Assembly: GCA_963521065.1 (NCBI GenBank)
Contig: CAUQTI010000009.1
Coordinates: 1-64,000, forward strand
Reading direction: 5' to 3'
Length of the DNA: 64,000 nucleotides
DNA from: IOR16 sp963521065
Lineage (GTDB): Bacteria; Bacillota; Clostridia; Peptostreptococcales; Anaerovoracaceae
How positions within the stretch are numbered: the first letter of the stretch is position 1; every line of letters begins with the position of its first letter. Positions 44,559-52,904 of this stretch are shown here, piece after piece. The position numbers and the translations under genes are program-made. The notes under the pieces are model-generated. The model saw only the letters and a list, made by a program, of their open reading frames with translations, was not told where the DNA came from and searched no databases.

Positions 44559-46088
44559 ATGAGCAAGAAAAAAAAGCAAGGGTTGGAAACTCTGAACAAG
44601 GGGTTTCAAATGCCAGATACTTATGTCATTATTTTTCTGGTGGTTGTTTTAGCTGCTCTGCTGACCTATCTAATCCCGCAGGGGATGTATTCGACTGAGG
44701 AAGTCAGCTATGTAATAAACGGCGCAGAAAAAACAAGAACAGTAATTCAAGACGGCAGTTTTCAATACGTTTTGGGTGAGGATGGGGAACCACTAAAAAA
44801 AGGAGTTGCTTTATTTGAGCCTTACGGTGAAGTCGGCCTATTTAATTATGTTTTTGAAGGAATGGTAACCGGCGATAAATGGGGATCCGCAGTTGGTGTC
44901 ATCGCATTTATTTTGGTAATCGGAGGGGCCTTTGGCATTATTCTGCGAACGGGTGCGGTTGAAACCGGCATTTTAAATATGATCGGAAAAACACAAGGAA
45001 GAGAAAAATTGTTGATTCCGCTTTTATTTATTCTGTTTTCTCTCGGTGGAGCCGTATTTGGAATGGGTGAAGAAGCACTGCCTTTTGCGATGATTCTAAT
45101 TCCTCTCGTCATTGCAATGGGATATGATTCTGTTGTTGGAATCTTAATTACCTATGTTGCAACGCAGATTGGATTCGGAACCTCGTGGATGAATCCATTT
45201 TCAGTGGCAATTGCGCAAGGAATCGCAGGTGTTCCTGTCTTTTCGGGTGCAACCTTCCGTATTGTGATGTGGGTTGTTTTCACCGGAATCGGTGCAGCAA
45301 TGACAATGATTTACGGCGCAAAAATAAAAAAAGATCCGGTAAAGTCCGTTGCTTATGAGTCAGATGAATATTTTAGAAAAGAATTTGAAGGGCAATCCGG
45401 TGAAGTACAGAAGTTTAACATTGGTCACGCCTTAGTCCTTCTGACTATTTTAGGCGGAATGGTTTGGGTTGTCTGGGGTGTTATGAAAAATGGATACTAC
45501 ATTCCGGAGCTCGCCACGCAGTTTTTCATCATGGGTATCGTTGCCGGCATCATCGGTGTGGTATTTAAGTTAAACAATATGACGGTAAACGATATGGCAC
45601 AGTCTTTTAAAACAGGCGTTTCCGATTTGGTTGGAGCAGCGATGATTGTAGGTATGGCACAGGGCATTATGCTGGTGCTTGGCGGATCTGACCCAACAAG
45701 CGGGACTGTATTGAATACTATTTTAAATGGCTTGAGTGGGGCTTTTGTTGGATTGTCCGCAACGGCTGCCGCTGTACTTATGTATATCTTCCAGTCTGTT
45801 TTCAATTTCTTTGTTGTATCAGGCTCAGGGCAGGCAGCGCTGACAATGCCAATTATGTCGCCACTTGCAGATCTTTTGGGTGTGACGCGTCAAACCGCAG
45901 TTTTAGCGTTCCAGCTTGGAGATGGGCTGACGAACTTAATTGTGCCAACCTCGGGATGTCTAATGGGGGCATTGGCAATTGCCAGACTTGATTGGGCCAA
46001 ATGGGTTAAGTTTATGATTAAATTCTTGGGCGTACTTTATGCTATGGCAATTGTAGCGGTAATCATTGCCAGTGTAAGCGGCTTCTAA
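44559..46088 (+). CDS. YfcC-family transporter
   Basis: A 509-residue membrane protein with about 12 helices and a hydrophilic loop near residues 60-95. It matches the YfcC family of the ion-transporter superfamily: GAFGIILRTGAVETGI, GMGEEALPF, QIGFGTSWMNPFSVAIAQGIA and LTNLIVPTSG. Members are annotated as transporters of basic amino acids or dicarboxylates; the substrate is not certain. GGAGGTG precedes the ATG. Linkage to iadA suggests uptake of peptides' or amino-acid degradation substrates (inference). Confidence 0.82.
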   Translation: MSKKKKQGLETLNKGFQMPDTYVIIFLVVVLAALLTYLIPQGMYSTEEVSYVINGAEKTRTVIQDGSFQYVLGEDGEPLKKGVALFEPYGEVGLFNYVFEGMVTGDKWGSAVGVIAFILVIGGAFGIILRTGAVETGILNMIGKTQGREKLLIPLLFILFSLGGAVFGMGEEALPFAMILIPLVIAMGYDSVVGILITYVATQIGFGTSWMNPFSVAIAQGIAGVPVFSGATFRIVMWVVFTGIGAAMTMIYGAKIKKDPVKSVAYESDEYFRKEFEGQSGEVQKFNIGHALVLLTILGGMVWVVWGVMKNGYYIPELATQFFIMGIVAGIIGVVFKLNNMTVNDMAQSFKTGVSDLVGAAMIVGMAQGIMLVLGGSDPTSGTVLNTILNGLSGAFVGLSATAAAVLMYIFQSVFNFFVVSGSGQAALTMPIMSPLADLLGVTRQTAVLAFQLGDGLTNLIVPTSGCLMGALAIARLDWAKWVKFMIKFLGVLYAMAIVAVIIASVSGF

Positions 46089-46127
46089 AAACTGTTTTAA
46101 ACGAAGAAATGACAAAAGAGGTAAACC

Positions 46128-47324
46128 ATGATAAAGCAAATAAAAAATGCAATTGTATATGCGCCGGAATATTTAGGGAAAATGGATGTTTTAATTGCCG
46201 GAGGAAAGATATGCCAGATTGGGAGCAATTTAGAGCTTGGCGAAGGTATTGACGTAGAGATTATCGATGGCAGCGGAAAATATTTGGTGCCGGGCTTTAT
46301 TGACTCGCATGAGCATATTATGGGCGGTGGCGGTGAAGGCGGCTTCGCAACGAGGACGCCGGAAGCCGTATTGACCGACCTTACGGTAAATGGAATCACA
46401 ACCGTCGTCGGATGTATCGGGACCGATGGAATCGGAAGAGATATGTCCGTGCTTTTGGCGAAGGCGAAGGGGTTGGAAGAAGAAGGCGTCAGTACATTTG
46501 TGTATACAGGCTCTTATCAGGTTCCTGTTCATACTCTAACCGGAAGTCTGATGAAGGACATTATGATGCTTGATAAAGTAATCGGGGTCGGTGAGATTGC
46601 GATTTCAGACCACCGTTCTTCACAGCCGACCTTTGAAGAATTTACGCGAATTGCAGCGGACAGCAGAGTAGGGGGAATGCTGTCTGGAAAAGCGGGTATT
46701 TTGAATGTGCATCTAGGTGACAGTCCGCGTTGTCTCGATTTGATTGAGCGCACTGTAGAGGAAACGGAAATTCCTATGTCTCAGTTTTTACCGACGCATG
46801 TTAACCGCAATGCAATGCTTTTTGAACGCTGCATTGCGTATGCAAAAAACGGAGGCTTTGTGGATTTTACCGGAAATGAAGATATTGATTATTGGGAAAC
46901 GATTTGTGATGAGGTTCGTGTGTGCACCGGGATAAAGCGCATGCTGGAAGAAGGGGTGAGCAGTGATCAATTTACGATATCTTCAGATGGTCAGGGAAGC
47001 CTTCCGATATTCAATGAGAAACAAGAATTCGTTGGAATCGGGATCGGAAAAGGCAGCTGCCTTTTAAAAGAAGTTCGGGAATGTGTAAAAAAGGCAGAAA
47101 TTCCGCTTGAAATTGCAATTAAGGCCATCACTTCTAATCCGGCCAAAATTTTGAAGCTCCAGGGGAAAGGGCGGATTGAAAAAGGTTATGATGCAGATCT
47201 TTGCTTGTTAAGTGCAGAAGCATTAGAAATTGATACCGTCATTGCAAAAGGAAAAATTATGGTTGAAGAGGGGAAACCAGTTGTATTCGGTACCTTTGAA
47301 ACCTCAGCGAAGAGTAAGGTTTAA
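46128..47324 (+). CDS. iadA: Isoaspartyl dipeptidase (beta-aspartyl-peptidase)
   Basis: A 398-residue amidohydrolase that cleaves beta-aspartyl dipeptides. It has the zinc-binding HEH in DSHEHIMGGGGEGG, AISDHRSS, HLGDS, LPTHVNRN and the catalytic Asp in SSDGQGSLP. Where E. coli IadA has a carbamylated lysine (GVKCAISDH), this sequence reads GVGEIAISDH, so a glutamate may bridge the metals. It forms an operon with the YfcC-type transporter and ends at a strong terminator. Confidence 0.9.
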   Translation: MIKQIKNAIVYAPEYLGKMDVLIAGGKICQIGSNLELGEGIDVEIIDGSGKYLVPGFIDSHEHIMGGGGEGGFATRTPEAVLTDLTVNGITTVVGCIGTDGIGRDMSVLLAKAKGLEEEGVSTFVYTGSYQVPVHTLTGSLMKDIMMLDKVIGVGEIAISDHRSSQPTFEEFTRIAADSRVGGMLSGKAGILNVHLGDSPRCLDLIERTVEETEIPMSQFLPTHVNRNAMLFERCIAYAKNGGFVDFTGNEDIDYWETICDEVRVCTGIKRMLEEGVSSDQFTISSDGQGSLPIFNEKQEFVGIGIGKGSCLLKEVRECVKKAEIPLEIAIKAITSNPAKILKLQGKGRIEKGYDADLCLLSAEALEIDTVIAKGKIMVEEGKPVVFGTFETSAKSKV

Positions 47325-47339
47325 AAAATGTATTTGATG

Positions 47340-47372
47340 AAAAACGGCAGCTTATGTAAGCTGCCGTTTTTC
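47340..47372 (+). terminator. Terminator after iadA
   Basis: AAAAACGGCAGCTTA/TAAGCTGCCGTTTTT, perfect arms with T-run. Confidence 0.95.
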
Positions 47373-47525
47373 TCATACAATGAAACAGTTTTATAAGTTT
47401 CAAAATTAATTGCGCCTGTTTGCTTCTTTGTTTCCGCATGAAGTATGGTATAATGTAAGAAAATAATTTTTCAATTAAAATTTTATTTTAAAGGATAACA
47501 AGTATTTGTTATGGGGTTTTGAAAA

Positions 47526-48905
47526 ATGTTCGTAAAAGATATTGAATTTATGACCAACATCTACGATAAACTGGATGCGCTATTGATTACAAACAGAGCA
47601 GGAATTGTGGAATATTCTGCAAGGTTTGATTTTCAGGAGAACAGCATAAAAAATGAGGGCTATACAGGAAAAAGTGTCTTAGAAATTTACCCTTCACTTT
47701 CAGAGGAAAGCAGCAGCCATTTTCGAGTGATGAAAACGGGGTTGCCGATCATAGATGAAAGACAGGAATTAACCGATTTGAATGGACGGTCTTTTACTTT
47801 TTTTAGTTCAACTTATCCGATTGAATATAATCATGAAATTATAGGTGCAATTGAGGGAAGTATATTATTGGAAATTGACGGAATTTTACTTGAAAAGCAG
47901 AGTTCTGTTCAAGAAAGTCATTCAGGTAAGCGCTTATATTGTTTATCTGATATCATAACAAATAACCAAAAGATGAACTTGCTGAAAGATAAAGTTCAAA
48001 AAGCAGCTAAAAGCGACTCCTCTGTAATGATTATAGGTGAAACGGGGACGGGGAAGGAATTGATTGCCCAATCTCTTCATACTCATAGTGAAAGACATGA
48101 AAAGCCATTCATTTCACAAAATTGTGCTGCCATTCCTGCAAACCTTTTAGAAAGCTTATTATTTGGGACGGTAAAGGGAAGTTATACGGGTGCGGAGAAC
48201 CATAAAGGCTTGTTTGAAATGGCTGATCAGGGAACCTTGTTTTTGGATGAGCTTAATTCGATGGATATTTCCTTGCAAGGTAAGATCTTAAAAGTGATTG
48301 AGGAAAAGAAATTTAGAAGAATCGGAAGCAATAAGGAAAAAACAGTAGATGTGAGAGTTATATCAGCAATGAATCAGGAACCGATTGATTTGATTAATAG
48401 AAAAGAATTACGCAGTGATTTATTTTATCGGCTTGGGGTAATACAAATTCATATTCCTCCGCTGCGGAGCCGCAGGGATGATATTTCTTTGTTGACTAAG
48501 TATTTTATTCATCAATTCAATCAATCTAGTAACAGAAAAATTGCTGGAGTGAGCGATATTGTTGAAAAGACGTTTATAAATTATGATTGGCCCGGTAATA
48601 TCAGAGAACTTCGCAATGCAATTGAATATGCCTTTAACTTTATTTCTGGCACGACAATTACTCTAAGTGATATCCCAGAGTCAATTTTATACAGCGATGA
48701 AACTTCTATTAAAGAATCTGATGACAGCCTCCTATGCTTTGAATATTTTGAGATACCCTTGGCAAAAATGATGGATACCTATGAAAAGGAAATCATTAAA
48801 AAGGCTCTTAAGATAGGGGGAAGTGTAACAAATGCCGCAAGAATACTCAAAACTAGCAGACAAGCGCTTCAGTATAAAATTATGAAGCATCATCTTCAGA
48901 TATAG
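47526..48905 (+). CDS. PAS-AAA+-Fis sigma-54-dependent activator, second RocR type
   Basis: A 459-residue activator with the same layout as the one at 1591: PAS (about 1-125), AAA+ with GETGTGKELIAQSLH and FLDELNS, and a Fis-type helix (VTNAARILKTSRQALQYKI). The sigma-54 contact loop is GSYTGA in place of GAFTGA. Upstream an extended -10 box (TGGTATAAT near 47450) suggests housekeeping expression. The next gene carries a sigma-54 promoter and is the likely target. Confidence 0.84.
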   Translation: MFVKDIEFMTNIYDKLDALLITNRAGIVEYSARFDFQENSIKNEGYTGKSVLEIYPSLSEESSSHFRVMKTGLPIIDERQELTDLNGRSFTFFSSTYPIEYNHEIIGAIEGSILLEIDGILLEKQSSVQESHSGKRLYCLSDIITNNQKMNLLKDKVQKAAKSDSSVMIIGETGTGKELIAQSLHTHSERHEKPFISQNCAAIPANLLESLLFGTVKGSYTGAENHKGLFEMADQGTLFLDELNSMDISLQGKILKVIEEKKFRRIGSNKEKTVDVRVISAMNQEPIDLINRKELRSDLFYRLGVIQIHIPPLRSRRDDISLLTKYFIHQFNQSSNRKIAGVSDIVEKTFINYDWPGNIRELRNAIEYAFNFISGTTITLSDIPESILYSDETSIKESDDSLLCFEYFEIPLAKMMDTYEKEIIKKALKIGGSVTNAARILKTSRQALQYKIMKHHLQI

Positions 48906-48912
48906 AGAAATT

Positions 48913-48958
48913 AAAAAAACAAAATTTTTTGCTTAAATAGCAAAAAAATTTGTTTTTT
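48913..48958 (+). terminator. Terminator after the sigma-54 activator
   Basis: A/T-rich hairpin: AAAAAACAAA..TTTTTTGCT pairs with AGCAAAAAAA..TTTGTTTTTT around a TTAAAT loop. Confidence 0.8.
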
Positions 48959-48973
48959 GTTTTTTTAGCAGAT

Positions 48974-48988
48974 AAAATCTTAGATTTT
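48974..48988. promoter_or_regulatory. Candidate enhancer palindrome
   Basis: AAAATCTTAGATTTT, a perfect palindrome 70-85 bp upstream of the -24 element of the following gene. Its role as an activator site is inference. Confidence 0.4.
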
Positions 48989-49056
48989 TATTTATAAACA
49001 GGTCAGAAATCGTTTAAATTATACCATATTGTAAAATAATTATAATAAACCCAAAG

Positions 49057-49071
49057 TGGCATCAAAATTGC
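49057..49071 (+). promoter_or_regulatory. sigma-54 promoter of the agmatinase-family gene
   Basis: TGGCATCAAAATTGC: GG and GC 10 bases apart, about 113 bases before the start codon. Confidence 0.84.
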
Positions 49072-49183
49072 GAAGATTAACTGTTGTAGAAAACATTTTG
49101 CATGGGAGGAGAAGGAATCGGTGGTGCGGTTTTAAAAGACTATGCAATGCAGTTGCTAAATTTAATCTGAAAGAGGTATTTTA

Positions 49184-50125
49184 ATGATGAAAAAGAAAAA
49201 TAATGATGTAAAGGACAAGAAGACGTGGTGTGGTTTGAATCGACCAGAAATGAATGAATTAGATGCAGATGTTGTTATTTTTGGAATTCCGTTTGACGGC
49301 GGTGTAAGCTACCGAGGCGGTGCGGCAGAAGCTCCGGAAATCTTGAGAGCAAATACTAAGCATGCTACTCCATCAACAGAAAGATTACACTTTTATAATA
49401 CGCTGAATGTTGTCGATTCCGGTGATTTTATTGATGAAGATAGAGATGCGCTTTTTACGGAAGTGCAATTACATGTGAAAAGGCTCGTAGAGAATGATGT
49501 TCGCTTCACTATGATTGGCGGCGATCATTCTGTTACAATTCCTGTTCAAAGAGGAATTAATGATGCACTTGACGAAGAATTTGGTATTATTCATATCGAT
49601 GCACACATGGATATGAGTGAAGCGCTAGAAGGCGACTATTTGTCTCACGGAAGCACTGAACGAAGAGCATTAGGAATGAAAAATACACCAACTTTGGAGA
49701 ACTTATTTTTCATTGGAATCCGCTCTATCGAAGCTGATGAATTTGAGTTTCGAAAAACAAATAAGATTCATGTAAAGACGGCATACGACTGTTATCATGA
49801 AGGGATTGAAGCAGTAGCCGATCAATGTATTTCACAAATGAAAAAATATAACAAGGTGTATGTTACCTTTGACATTGATGCGTTGGATATTGCTTGGGCT
49901 GCAGGGACGGGAACGCCGCAGTTTGGAGGGTTAACCTCAAGAATGGCATTTACCCTACTTGAGAAGATTTTTACAGAATTAAATGTAATCGGATTTGATG
50001 TAGTAGAAATTGCTCCGCCGCTAGATGCTTCTCTTTCCGCTATGTTTGCAGGCAGAAAGCTAATTCAAGAAGTTTGGGGATATTGGGCAGATAAGCTTGG
50101 AAAATTGGATAAAGAATCAATGTAG
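49184..50125 (+). CDS. Agmatinase/arginase-family ureohydrolase
   Basis: A 313-residue binuclear manganese enzyme. The metal ligands are complete: GGDHSVTIP, IHIDAHMDMS and TFDIDALD. The N-terminal GIPFDGGVSYRGGAAEAPEILR is typical of the agmatinase side of the family (agmatine to putrescine and urea), but arginase, guanidinobutyrase or similar cannot be excluded. GAGGT precedes the start. It follows its own sigma-54 promoter and the activator gene. Confidence 0.87.
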   Translation: MMKKKNNDVKDKKTWCGLNRPEMNELDADVVIFGIPFDGGVSYRGGAAEAPEILRANTKHATPSTERLHFYNTLNVVDSGDFIDEDRDALFTEVQLHVKRLVENDVRFTMIGGDHSVTIPVQRGINDALDEEFGIIHIDAHMDMSEALEGDYLSHGSTERRALGMKNTPTLENLFFIGIRSIEADEFEFRKTNKIHVKTAYDCYHEGIEAVADQCISQMKKYNKVYVTFDIDALDIAWAAGTGTPQFGGLTSRMAFTLLEKIFTELNVIGFDVVEIAPPLDASLSAMFAGRKLIQEVWGYWADKLGKLDKESM

Positions 50126-50169
50126 ATATATATTTTTTTTGGAAAGAGAAACGATGAATGAAATGATAC

Positions 50170-50199
50170 AAAAAGCAGCCTTTTAAAAGGCTGCTTTTT
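50170..50199. terminator. Bidirectional terminator
   Basis: Perfect 30-bp palindrome AAAAAGCAGCCTTTT and its complement, serving the ureohydrolase gene on plus and the small gene on minus. Confidence 0.93.
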
Positions 50200-50225
50200 G
50201 TATGAAGATAAATGTCCCAATCGAC

Positions 50226-50372
50226 TCATCCGCCGATTGGATCGGAGTCACTATAAGAACCCGGAGTCAGACAATTTCCATCTGCATCCTTTTTTGGGCA
50301 TTCGTTTTTTGCTTCTCTCATAATTCCTTCAATGAGTTCTTCCTGCTCACTCTTTTTCTTACTATCAGACAT
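50226..50372 (-). CDS. Small acidic protein, 48 residues, unknown
   Basis: An ATG at 50372 preceded by a near-ideal AAAGGAGG, and a terminator right after the stop, support this as a real gene. The protein begins MSDSKKKSEQEELIEGI, has two cysteines (NECPKKDADGNC) and ends SYSDSDPIGG. There is no signal peptide or membrane helix. I do not recognise it. It lies on the opposite strand to the ureohydrolase gene. Confidence 0.7.
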   Translation of the reverse strand: MSDSKKKSEQEELIEGIMREAKNECPKKDADGNCLTPGSYSDSDPIGG

Positions 50373-50760
50373 CTTTATACCTCCTTTGATTTAGTAAAAC
50401 TTCTAGTAGTATGCTTTGTTTTTTGAAATTTATACCAAAGTACATGTTTTTCTATTGCTTACGCTGTTTTTAGAATATTTATAATACCACTAAAGCAAAA
50501 GGGGAGCTGAAATCAAATGAGTAATTTAAAAATGAAAAAAGAGAAAATAAAATTATTTTCTGTTATAATAAATACAAAATATGAAACAAAATCGGAGGAT
50601 TTTGTACGGATGCATTTGTTGCAGCTGTGTGAAGAAAATCGGAGTAACGATTTGCACTTGTGATATAATAAATACATTCAGCATAACCGAACGAAACGAT
50701 TTGCTAAAAAGGGCTTGATAGCAAAAATGCTTTAAATCGCGGAAAATAAAGGAGGAAATC
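50373..50760. other. Intergenic region before the DUF2148 gene
   Basis: 388 bp. It holds repeat element copy A (50564-50673) and, further down, an extra ACGATTTGC resembling part of its second hairpin (50695-50703). A 48-codon frame across the element (50517-50663) is judged non-coding. Confidence 0.6.
50564..50673 (+). repeat. 110-bp two-hairpin leader element, copy A
   Basis: Starts TATAATAAATAC, then hairpin 1 (ACAAAATC/GATTTTGT), GGATGCATTTGTTGCA, hairpin 2 (AAATCG/CGATTT) and a closing extended -10-like TGATATAAT. It aligns ungapped with 6788-6897. Relative to that copy, hairpin 1 shows two compensating A-T to G-C changes. It points to the DUF2148 gene. Confidence 0.75.
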
Positions 50761-51327
50761 ATGATTTGCAATGGAAAGGCAGTGGAAAAGAAGGCAGTGA
50801 TGCAGGTTGCAGAATTAATGGCAGCAGCAGCTAGGACTGCACCGAAAGGTTGTGGAATTGATAATCTGGAGGTTCTTATTTTAGATGGAACGGAAAAAAA
50901 TTGCCTGGCAGATTCAATGAAAAAATATGGAACTGAGTGGAAAATGGATTTTATGGTAAGGGATTCTTATAATGTGAAAGCAGCCGATGCCTTGCTTCTC
51001 ATGGGTGCCAAAATTCATCCGATTTTACTCGACCACTGCGGGTATTGCGGATACAAAAACTGCGGGGAGAATGCAAAGAATAACGGGATTTGCAGTTTCA
51101 ACACGGGTGACTTAGGAATTGCCATCGGATCAGCCGTATCGGTAGCCGCAAATCATCGCATAGATAATCGCGTGATTTATACAGCCGGGAAAATTGCAAT
51201 GGAGACTGGTTTGTTTCCATCGGATGTTCGTGTTGCGTATGGGATTCCGTTGTCAGTTTCCTCGAAGAGTCCGTTTTTTGACAGGGGAACCAGCGATAAC
51301 GAAGCGGTAGAACGCGAAGAAAGATGA
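50761..51327 (+). CDS. DUF2148 ferredoxin-like domain protein
   Basis: A 188-residue protein of the DUF2148 family. The cysteine-rich DHCGYCGYKNCGE and a later GICSFNTGDLGIAIGSAV are typical; cysteines may bind an Fe-S cluster. Function unknown. GGAGGAAATC precedes the ATG. Next gene convergent, 1 base away. Confidence 0.82.
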   Translation: MICNGKAVEKKAVMQVAELMAAAARTAPKGCGIDNLEVLILDGTEKNCLADSMKKYGTEWKMDFMVRDSYNVKAADALLLMGAKIHPILLDHCGYCGYKNCGENAKNNGICSFNTGDLGIAIGSAVSVAANHRIDNRVIYTAGKIAMETGLFPSDVRVAYGIPLSVSSKSPFFDRGTSDNEAVEREER

Positions 51328-51328
51328 T

Positions 51329-51988
51329 TTAGAAGGGGAGATGGATAGAATCATTTTCCTCGTTAAGATTTTTCGAAAAAGAAACATGAGGCACTAAATG
51401 CGCCTGGAAAAAGCTGAGGATTAAGATCCCTAAAAACCAGCTTCCCAGTATATCGGTTGGGTAATGCACCCCGAGATAAACTCTTGAAAATGCAATCAAA
51501 AAGATATATACAGTGCAGAAAATGCTTGCAAGCCATACACCCTTATTCTTCGAACCATAATATCGATGAAGCAGTAAAAGGAAGGTGCCGTAGAAAATCA
51601 GGCTTGTCAAAGCGTGCCCGCTTGGAAAGCTAAAGCCGCCCTGCTCGATTAAATGAAGGGAAGACATTGGGCGTGGGCGTTGAAATATGTATTTTAAAAT
51701 GGAGTATAAAGACAAAGAGGATAAGGCGGAAAAGGATAATGGTATGCCAAATCGTTCTCTGGTCTTGGGAAGCAAGAGCAAAACGACGCATAAGCTCAAA
51801 ATTGCTTGCCAGTCTCCGGTGCGGGTAAGCACTGCAAAAAATGCATTAAGCGTTTCGCTGCGCATCGAAAAAATCATGTTTTGAAGGTAAGAGTCAAATA
51901 GCAGCGACGCATCTAAGGTTACAAAATATGCGATTATAGAAAAACCCAGTAAACACAAGGTTAGTATGAGGCGGTTTGAATGTTTCAT
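51329..51988 (-). CDS. PAP2-family membrane phosphatase
   Basis: A 219-residue integral membrane protein with about six helices. All three PAP2 motifs are present: KYIFQRPRP, FPSGHALTS and SRVYLGVHYPTD. The family dephosphorylates lipid phosphates such as phosphatidic acid or undecaprenyl pyrophosphate. Divergent from plsC with a 133-bp gap. Confidence 0.88.
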   Translation of the reverse strand: MKHSNRLILTLCLLGFSIIAYFVTLDASLLFDSYLQNMIFSMRSETLNAFFAVLTRTGDWQAILSLCVVLLLLPKTRERFGIPLSFSALSSLSLYSILKYIFQRPRPMSSLHLIEQGGFSFPSGHALTSLIFYGTFLLLLHRYYGSKNKGVWLASIFCTVYIFLIAFSRVYLGVHYPTDILGSWFLGILILSFFQAHLVPHVSFSKNLNEENDSIHLPF

Positions 51989-52121
51989 AGTGAATATCCT
52001 TTATTTATTTTCAATCTATTTGTCTCAATTCTATAACCGGCAAATGGCTTTTGCAACTAAATCGCAGAACCGTTATGCAATTGTAATCAAATTAACATGT
52101 TGCAATACAAAAGGAGTAAAG

Positions 52122-52856
52122 ATGAAATTTTTTAGGAATTTAGCGATGGGTATTTGGATGTATTTCGATCTGATTCACATATATGCCAATAAGAAAAACA
52201 TACACAAATATCGGGAAGAAGGCAATCTCGAGGCAGAACGAAAAGAAATCGCAATTGCGGAATCAACCTGGGGAAAAAACTTGATTCGCAAGGTCGGCGT
52301 TAACGTATATGCGCAAGGAATAGAAAATGTGCCAGAAGGTGCAGCCGTCTTCGTTGCAAATCATCAAAGCTACGCCGATATCTCCGTCCTTACATCGGTA
52401 ATTGACTTTAAACAGATTGGATTTATTGCGAAAGAAGATTTAAGGAAACTTCCGCTTTTCGGAGAGTGGATTTATGACGTAAGGAGTGTTTTTATCAAGA
52501 GAGAGGATCCGAGAGCGTCTCTCCGCGCAATTGAGATTGGTGTTGAATATTTAAAGCAGGGCTTTTCTATGGGAATTTTTCCGGAGGGAACGCGAAGCAA
52601 AGGCGGAAAAATGGGAGAATTTAAACGAGGAAGCTTGCGCCTCGCAACGAAACCGGGTGTCCCTGTTGTACCGATTACGATTAGCGGAAGCTATAAGTGC
52701 TTTGAAGAAAAAGGATATGCATCTCCGGCAGAGGTTCACGTATACATTCATCCTGCAATTGAGACAAAGGATATGGATAAAAAAGAAGCAGGAGAGCTTT
52801 CTGAAAGAGTTCGAGAAGTGATAGAGGAAAAGCTAAAAGAATTTCAAAAAATTTAA
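52122..52856 (+). CDS. plsC: 1-acyl-sn-glycerol-3-phosphate acyltransferase
   Basis: A 244-residue acyltransferase of phosphatidic acid synthesis. Motifs NHQSYAD (the HX4D catalytic pair), FIKREDPR, FPEGTRSKGG and VPVVPITISGSY are all present. AAAGGAGT lies right before the ATG at 52122; the open frame continues 52 codons upstream but into the divergent PAP2 gene and is not used. Confidence 0.9.
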   Translation: MKFFRNLAMGIWMYFDLIHIYANKKNIHKYREEGNLEAERKEIAIAESTWGKNLIRKVGVNVYAQGIENVPEGAAVFVANHQSYADISVLTSVIDFKQIGFIAKEDLRKLPLFGEWIYDVRSVFIKREDPRASLRAIEIGVEYLKQGFSMGIFPEGTRSKGGKMGEFKRGSLRLATKPGVPVVPITISGSYKCFEEKGYASPAEVHVYIHPAIETKDMDKKEAGELSERVREVIEEKLKEFQKI

Positions 52857-52858
52857 AA

Positions 52859-52895
52859 AGCGGGAGGAGCCTTGTTTTAAAAGAATCCTCTCGCT
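52859..52895. terminator. Terminator between convergent genes
   Basis: AGCGGGAGGA pairs with TCCTCTCGCT (one G-T pair) around a 17-base loop, flanked by A-rich and T-rich DNA. Confidence 0.75.
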
Positions 52896-52904
52896 CTTTC
52901 ATTT

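Noticed and set aside
49102..49170. 22-codon frame between the sigma-54 promoter and the agmatinase-family gene
   Set aside because: No RBS upstream of the ATG and no recognisable product; could be a leader peptide but unsupported.
49102..49183. T-box or other known riboswitch in the ureohydrolase leader
   Set aside because: No specifier or conserved motif visible; leader is short.
50517..50663. 48-codon plus-strand gene across repeat copy A
   Set aside because: It overlaps a non-coding element conserved at two other loci, with poor RBS spacing.
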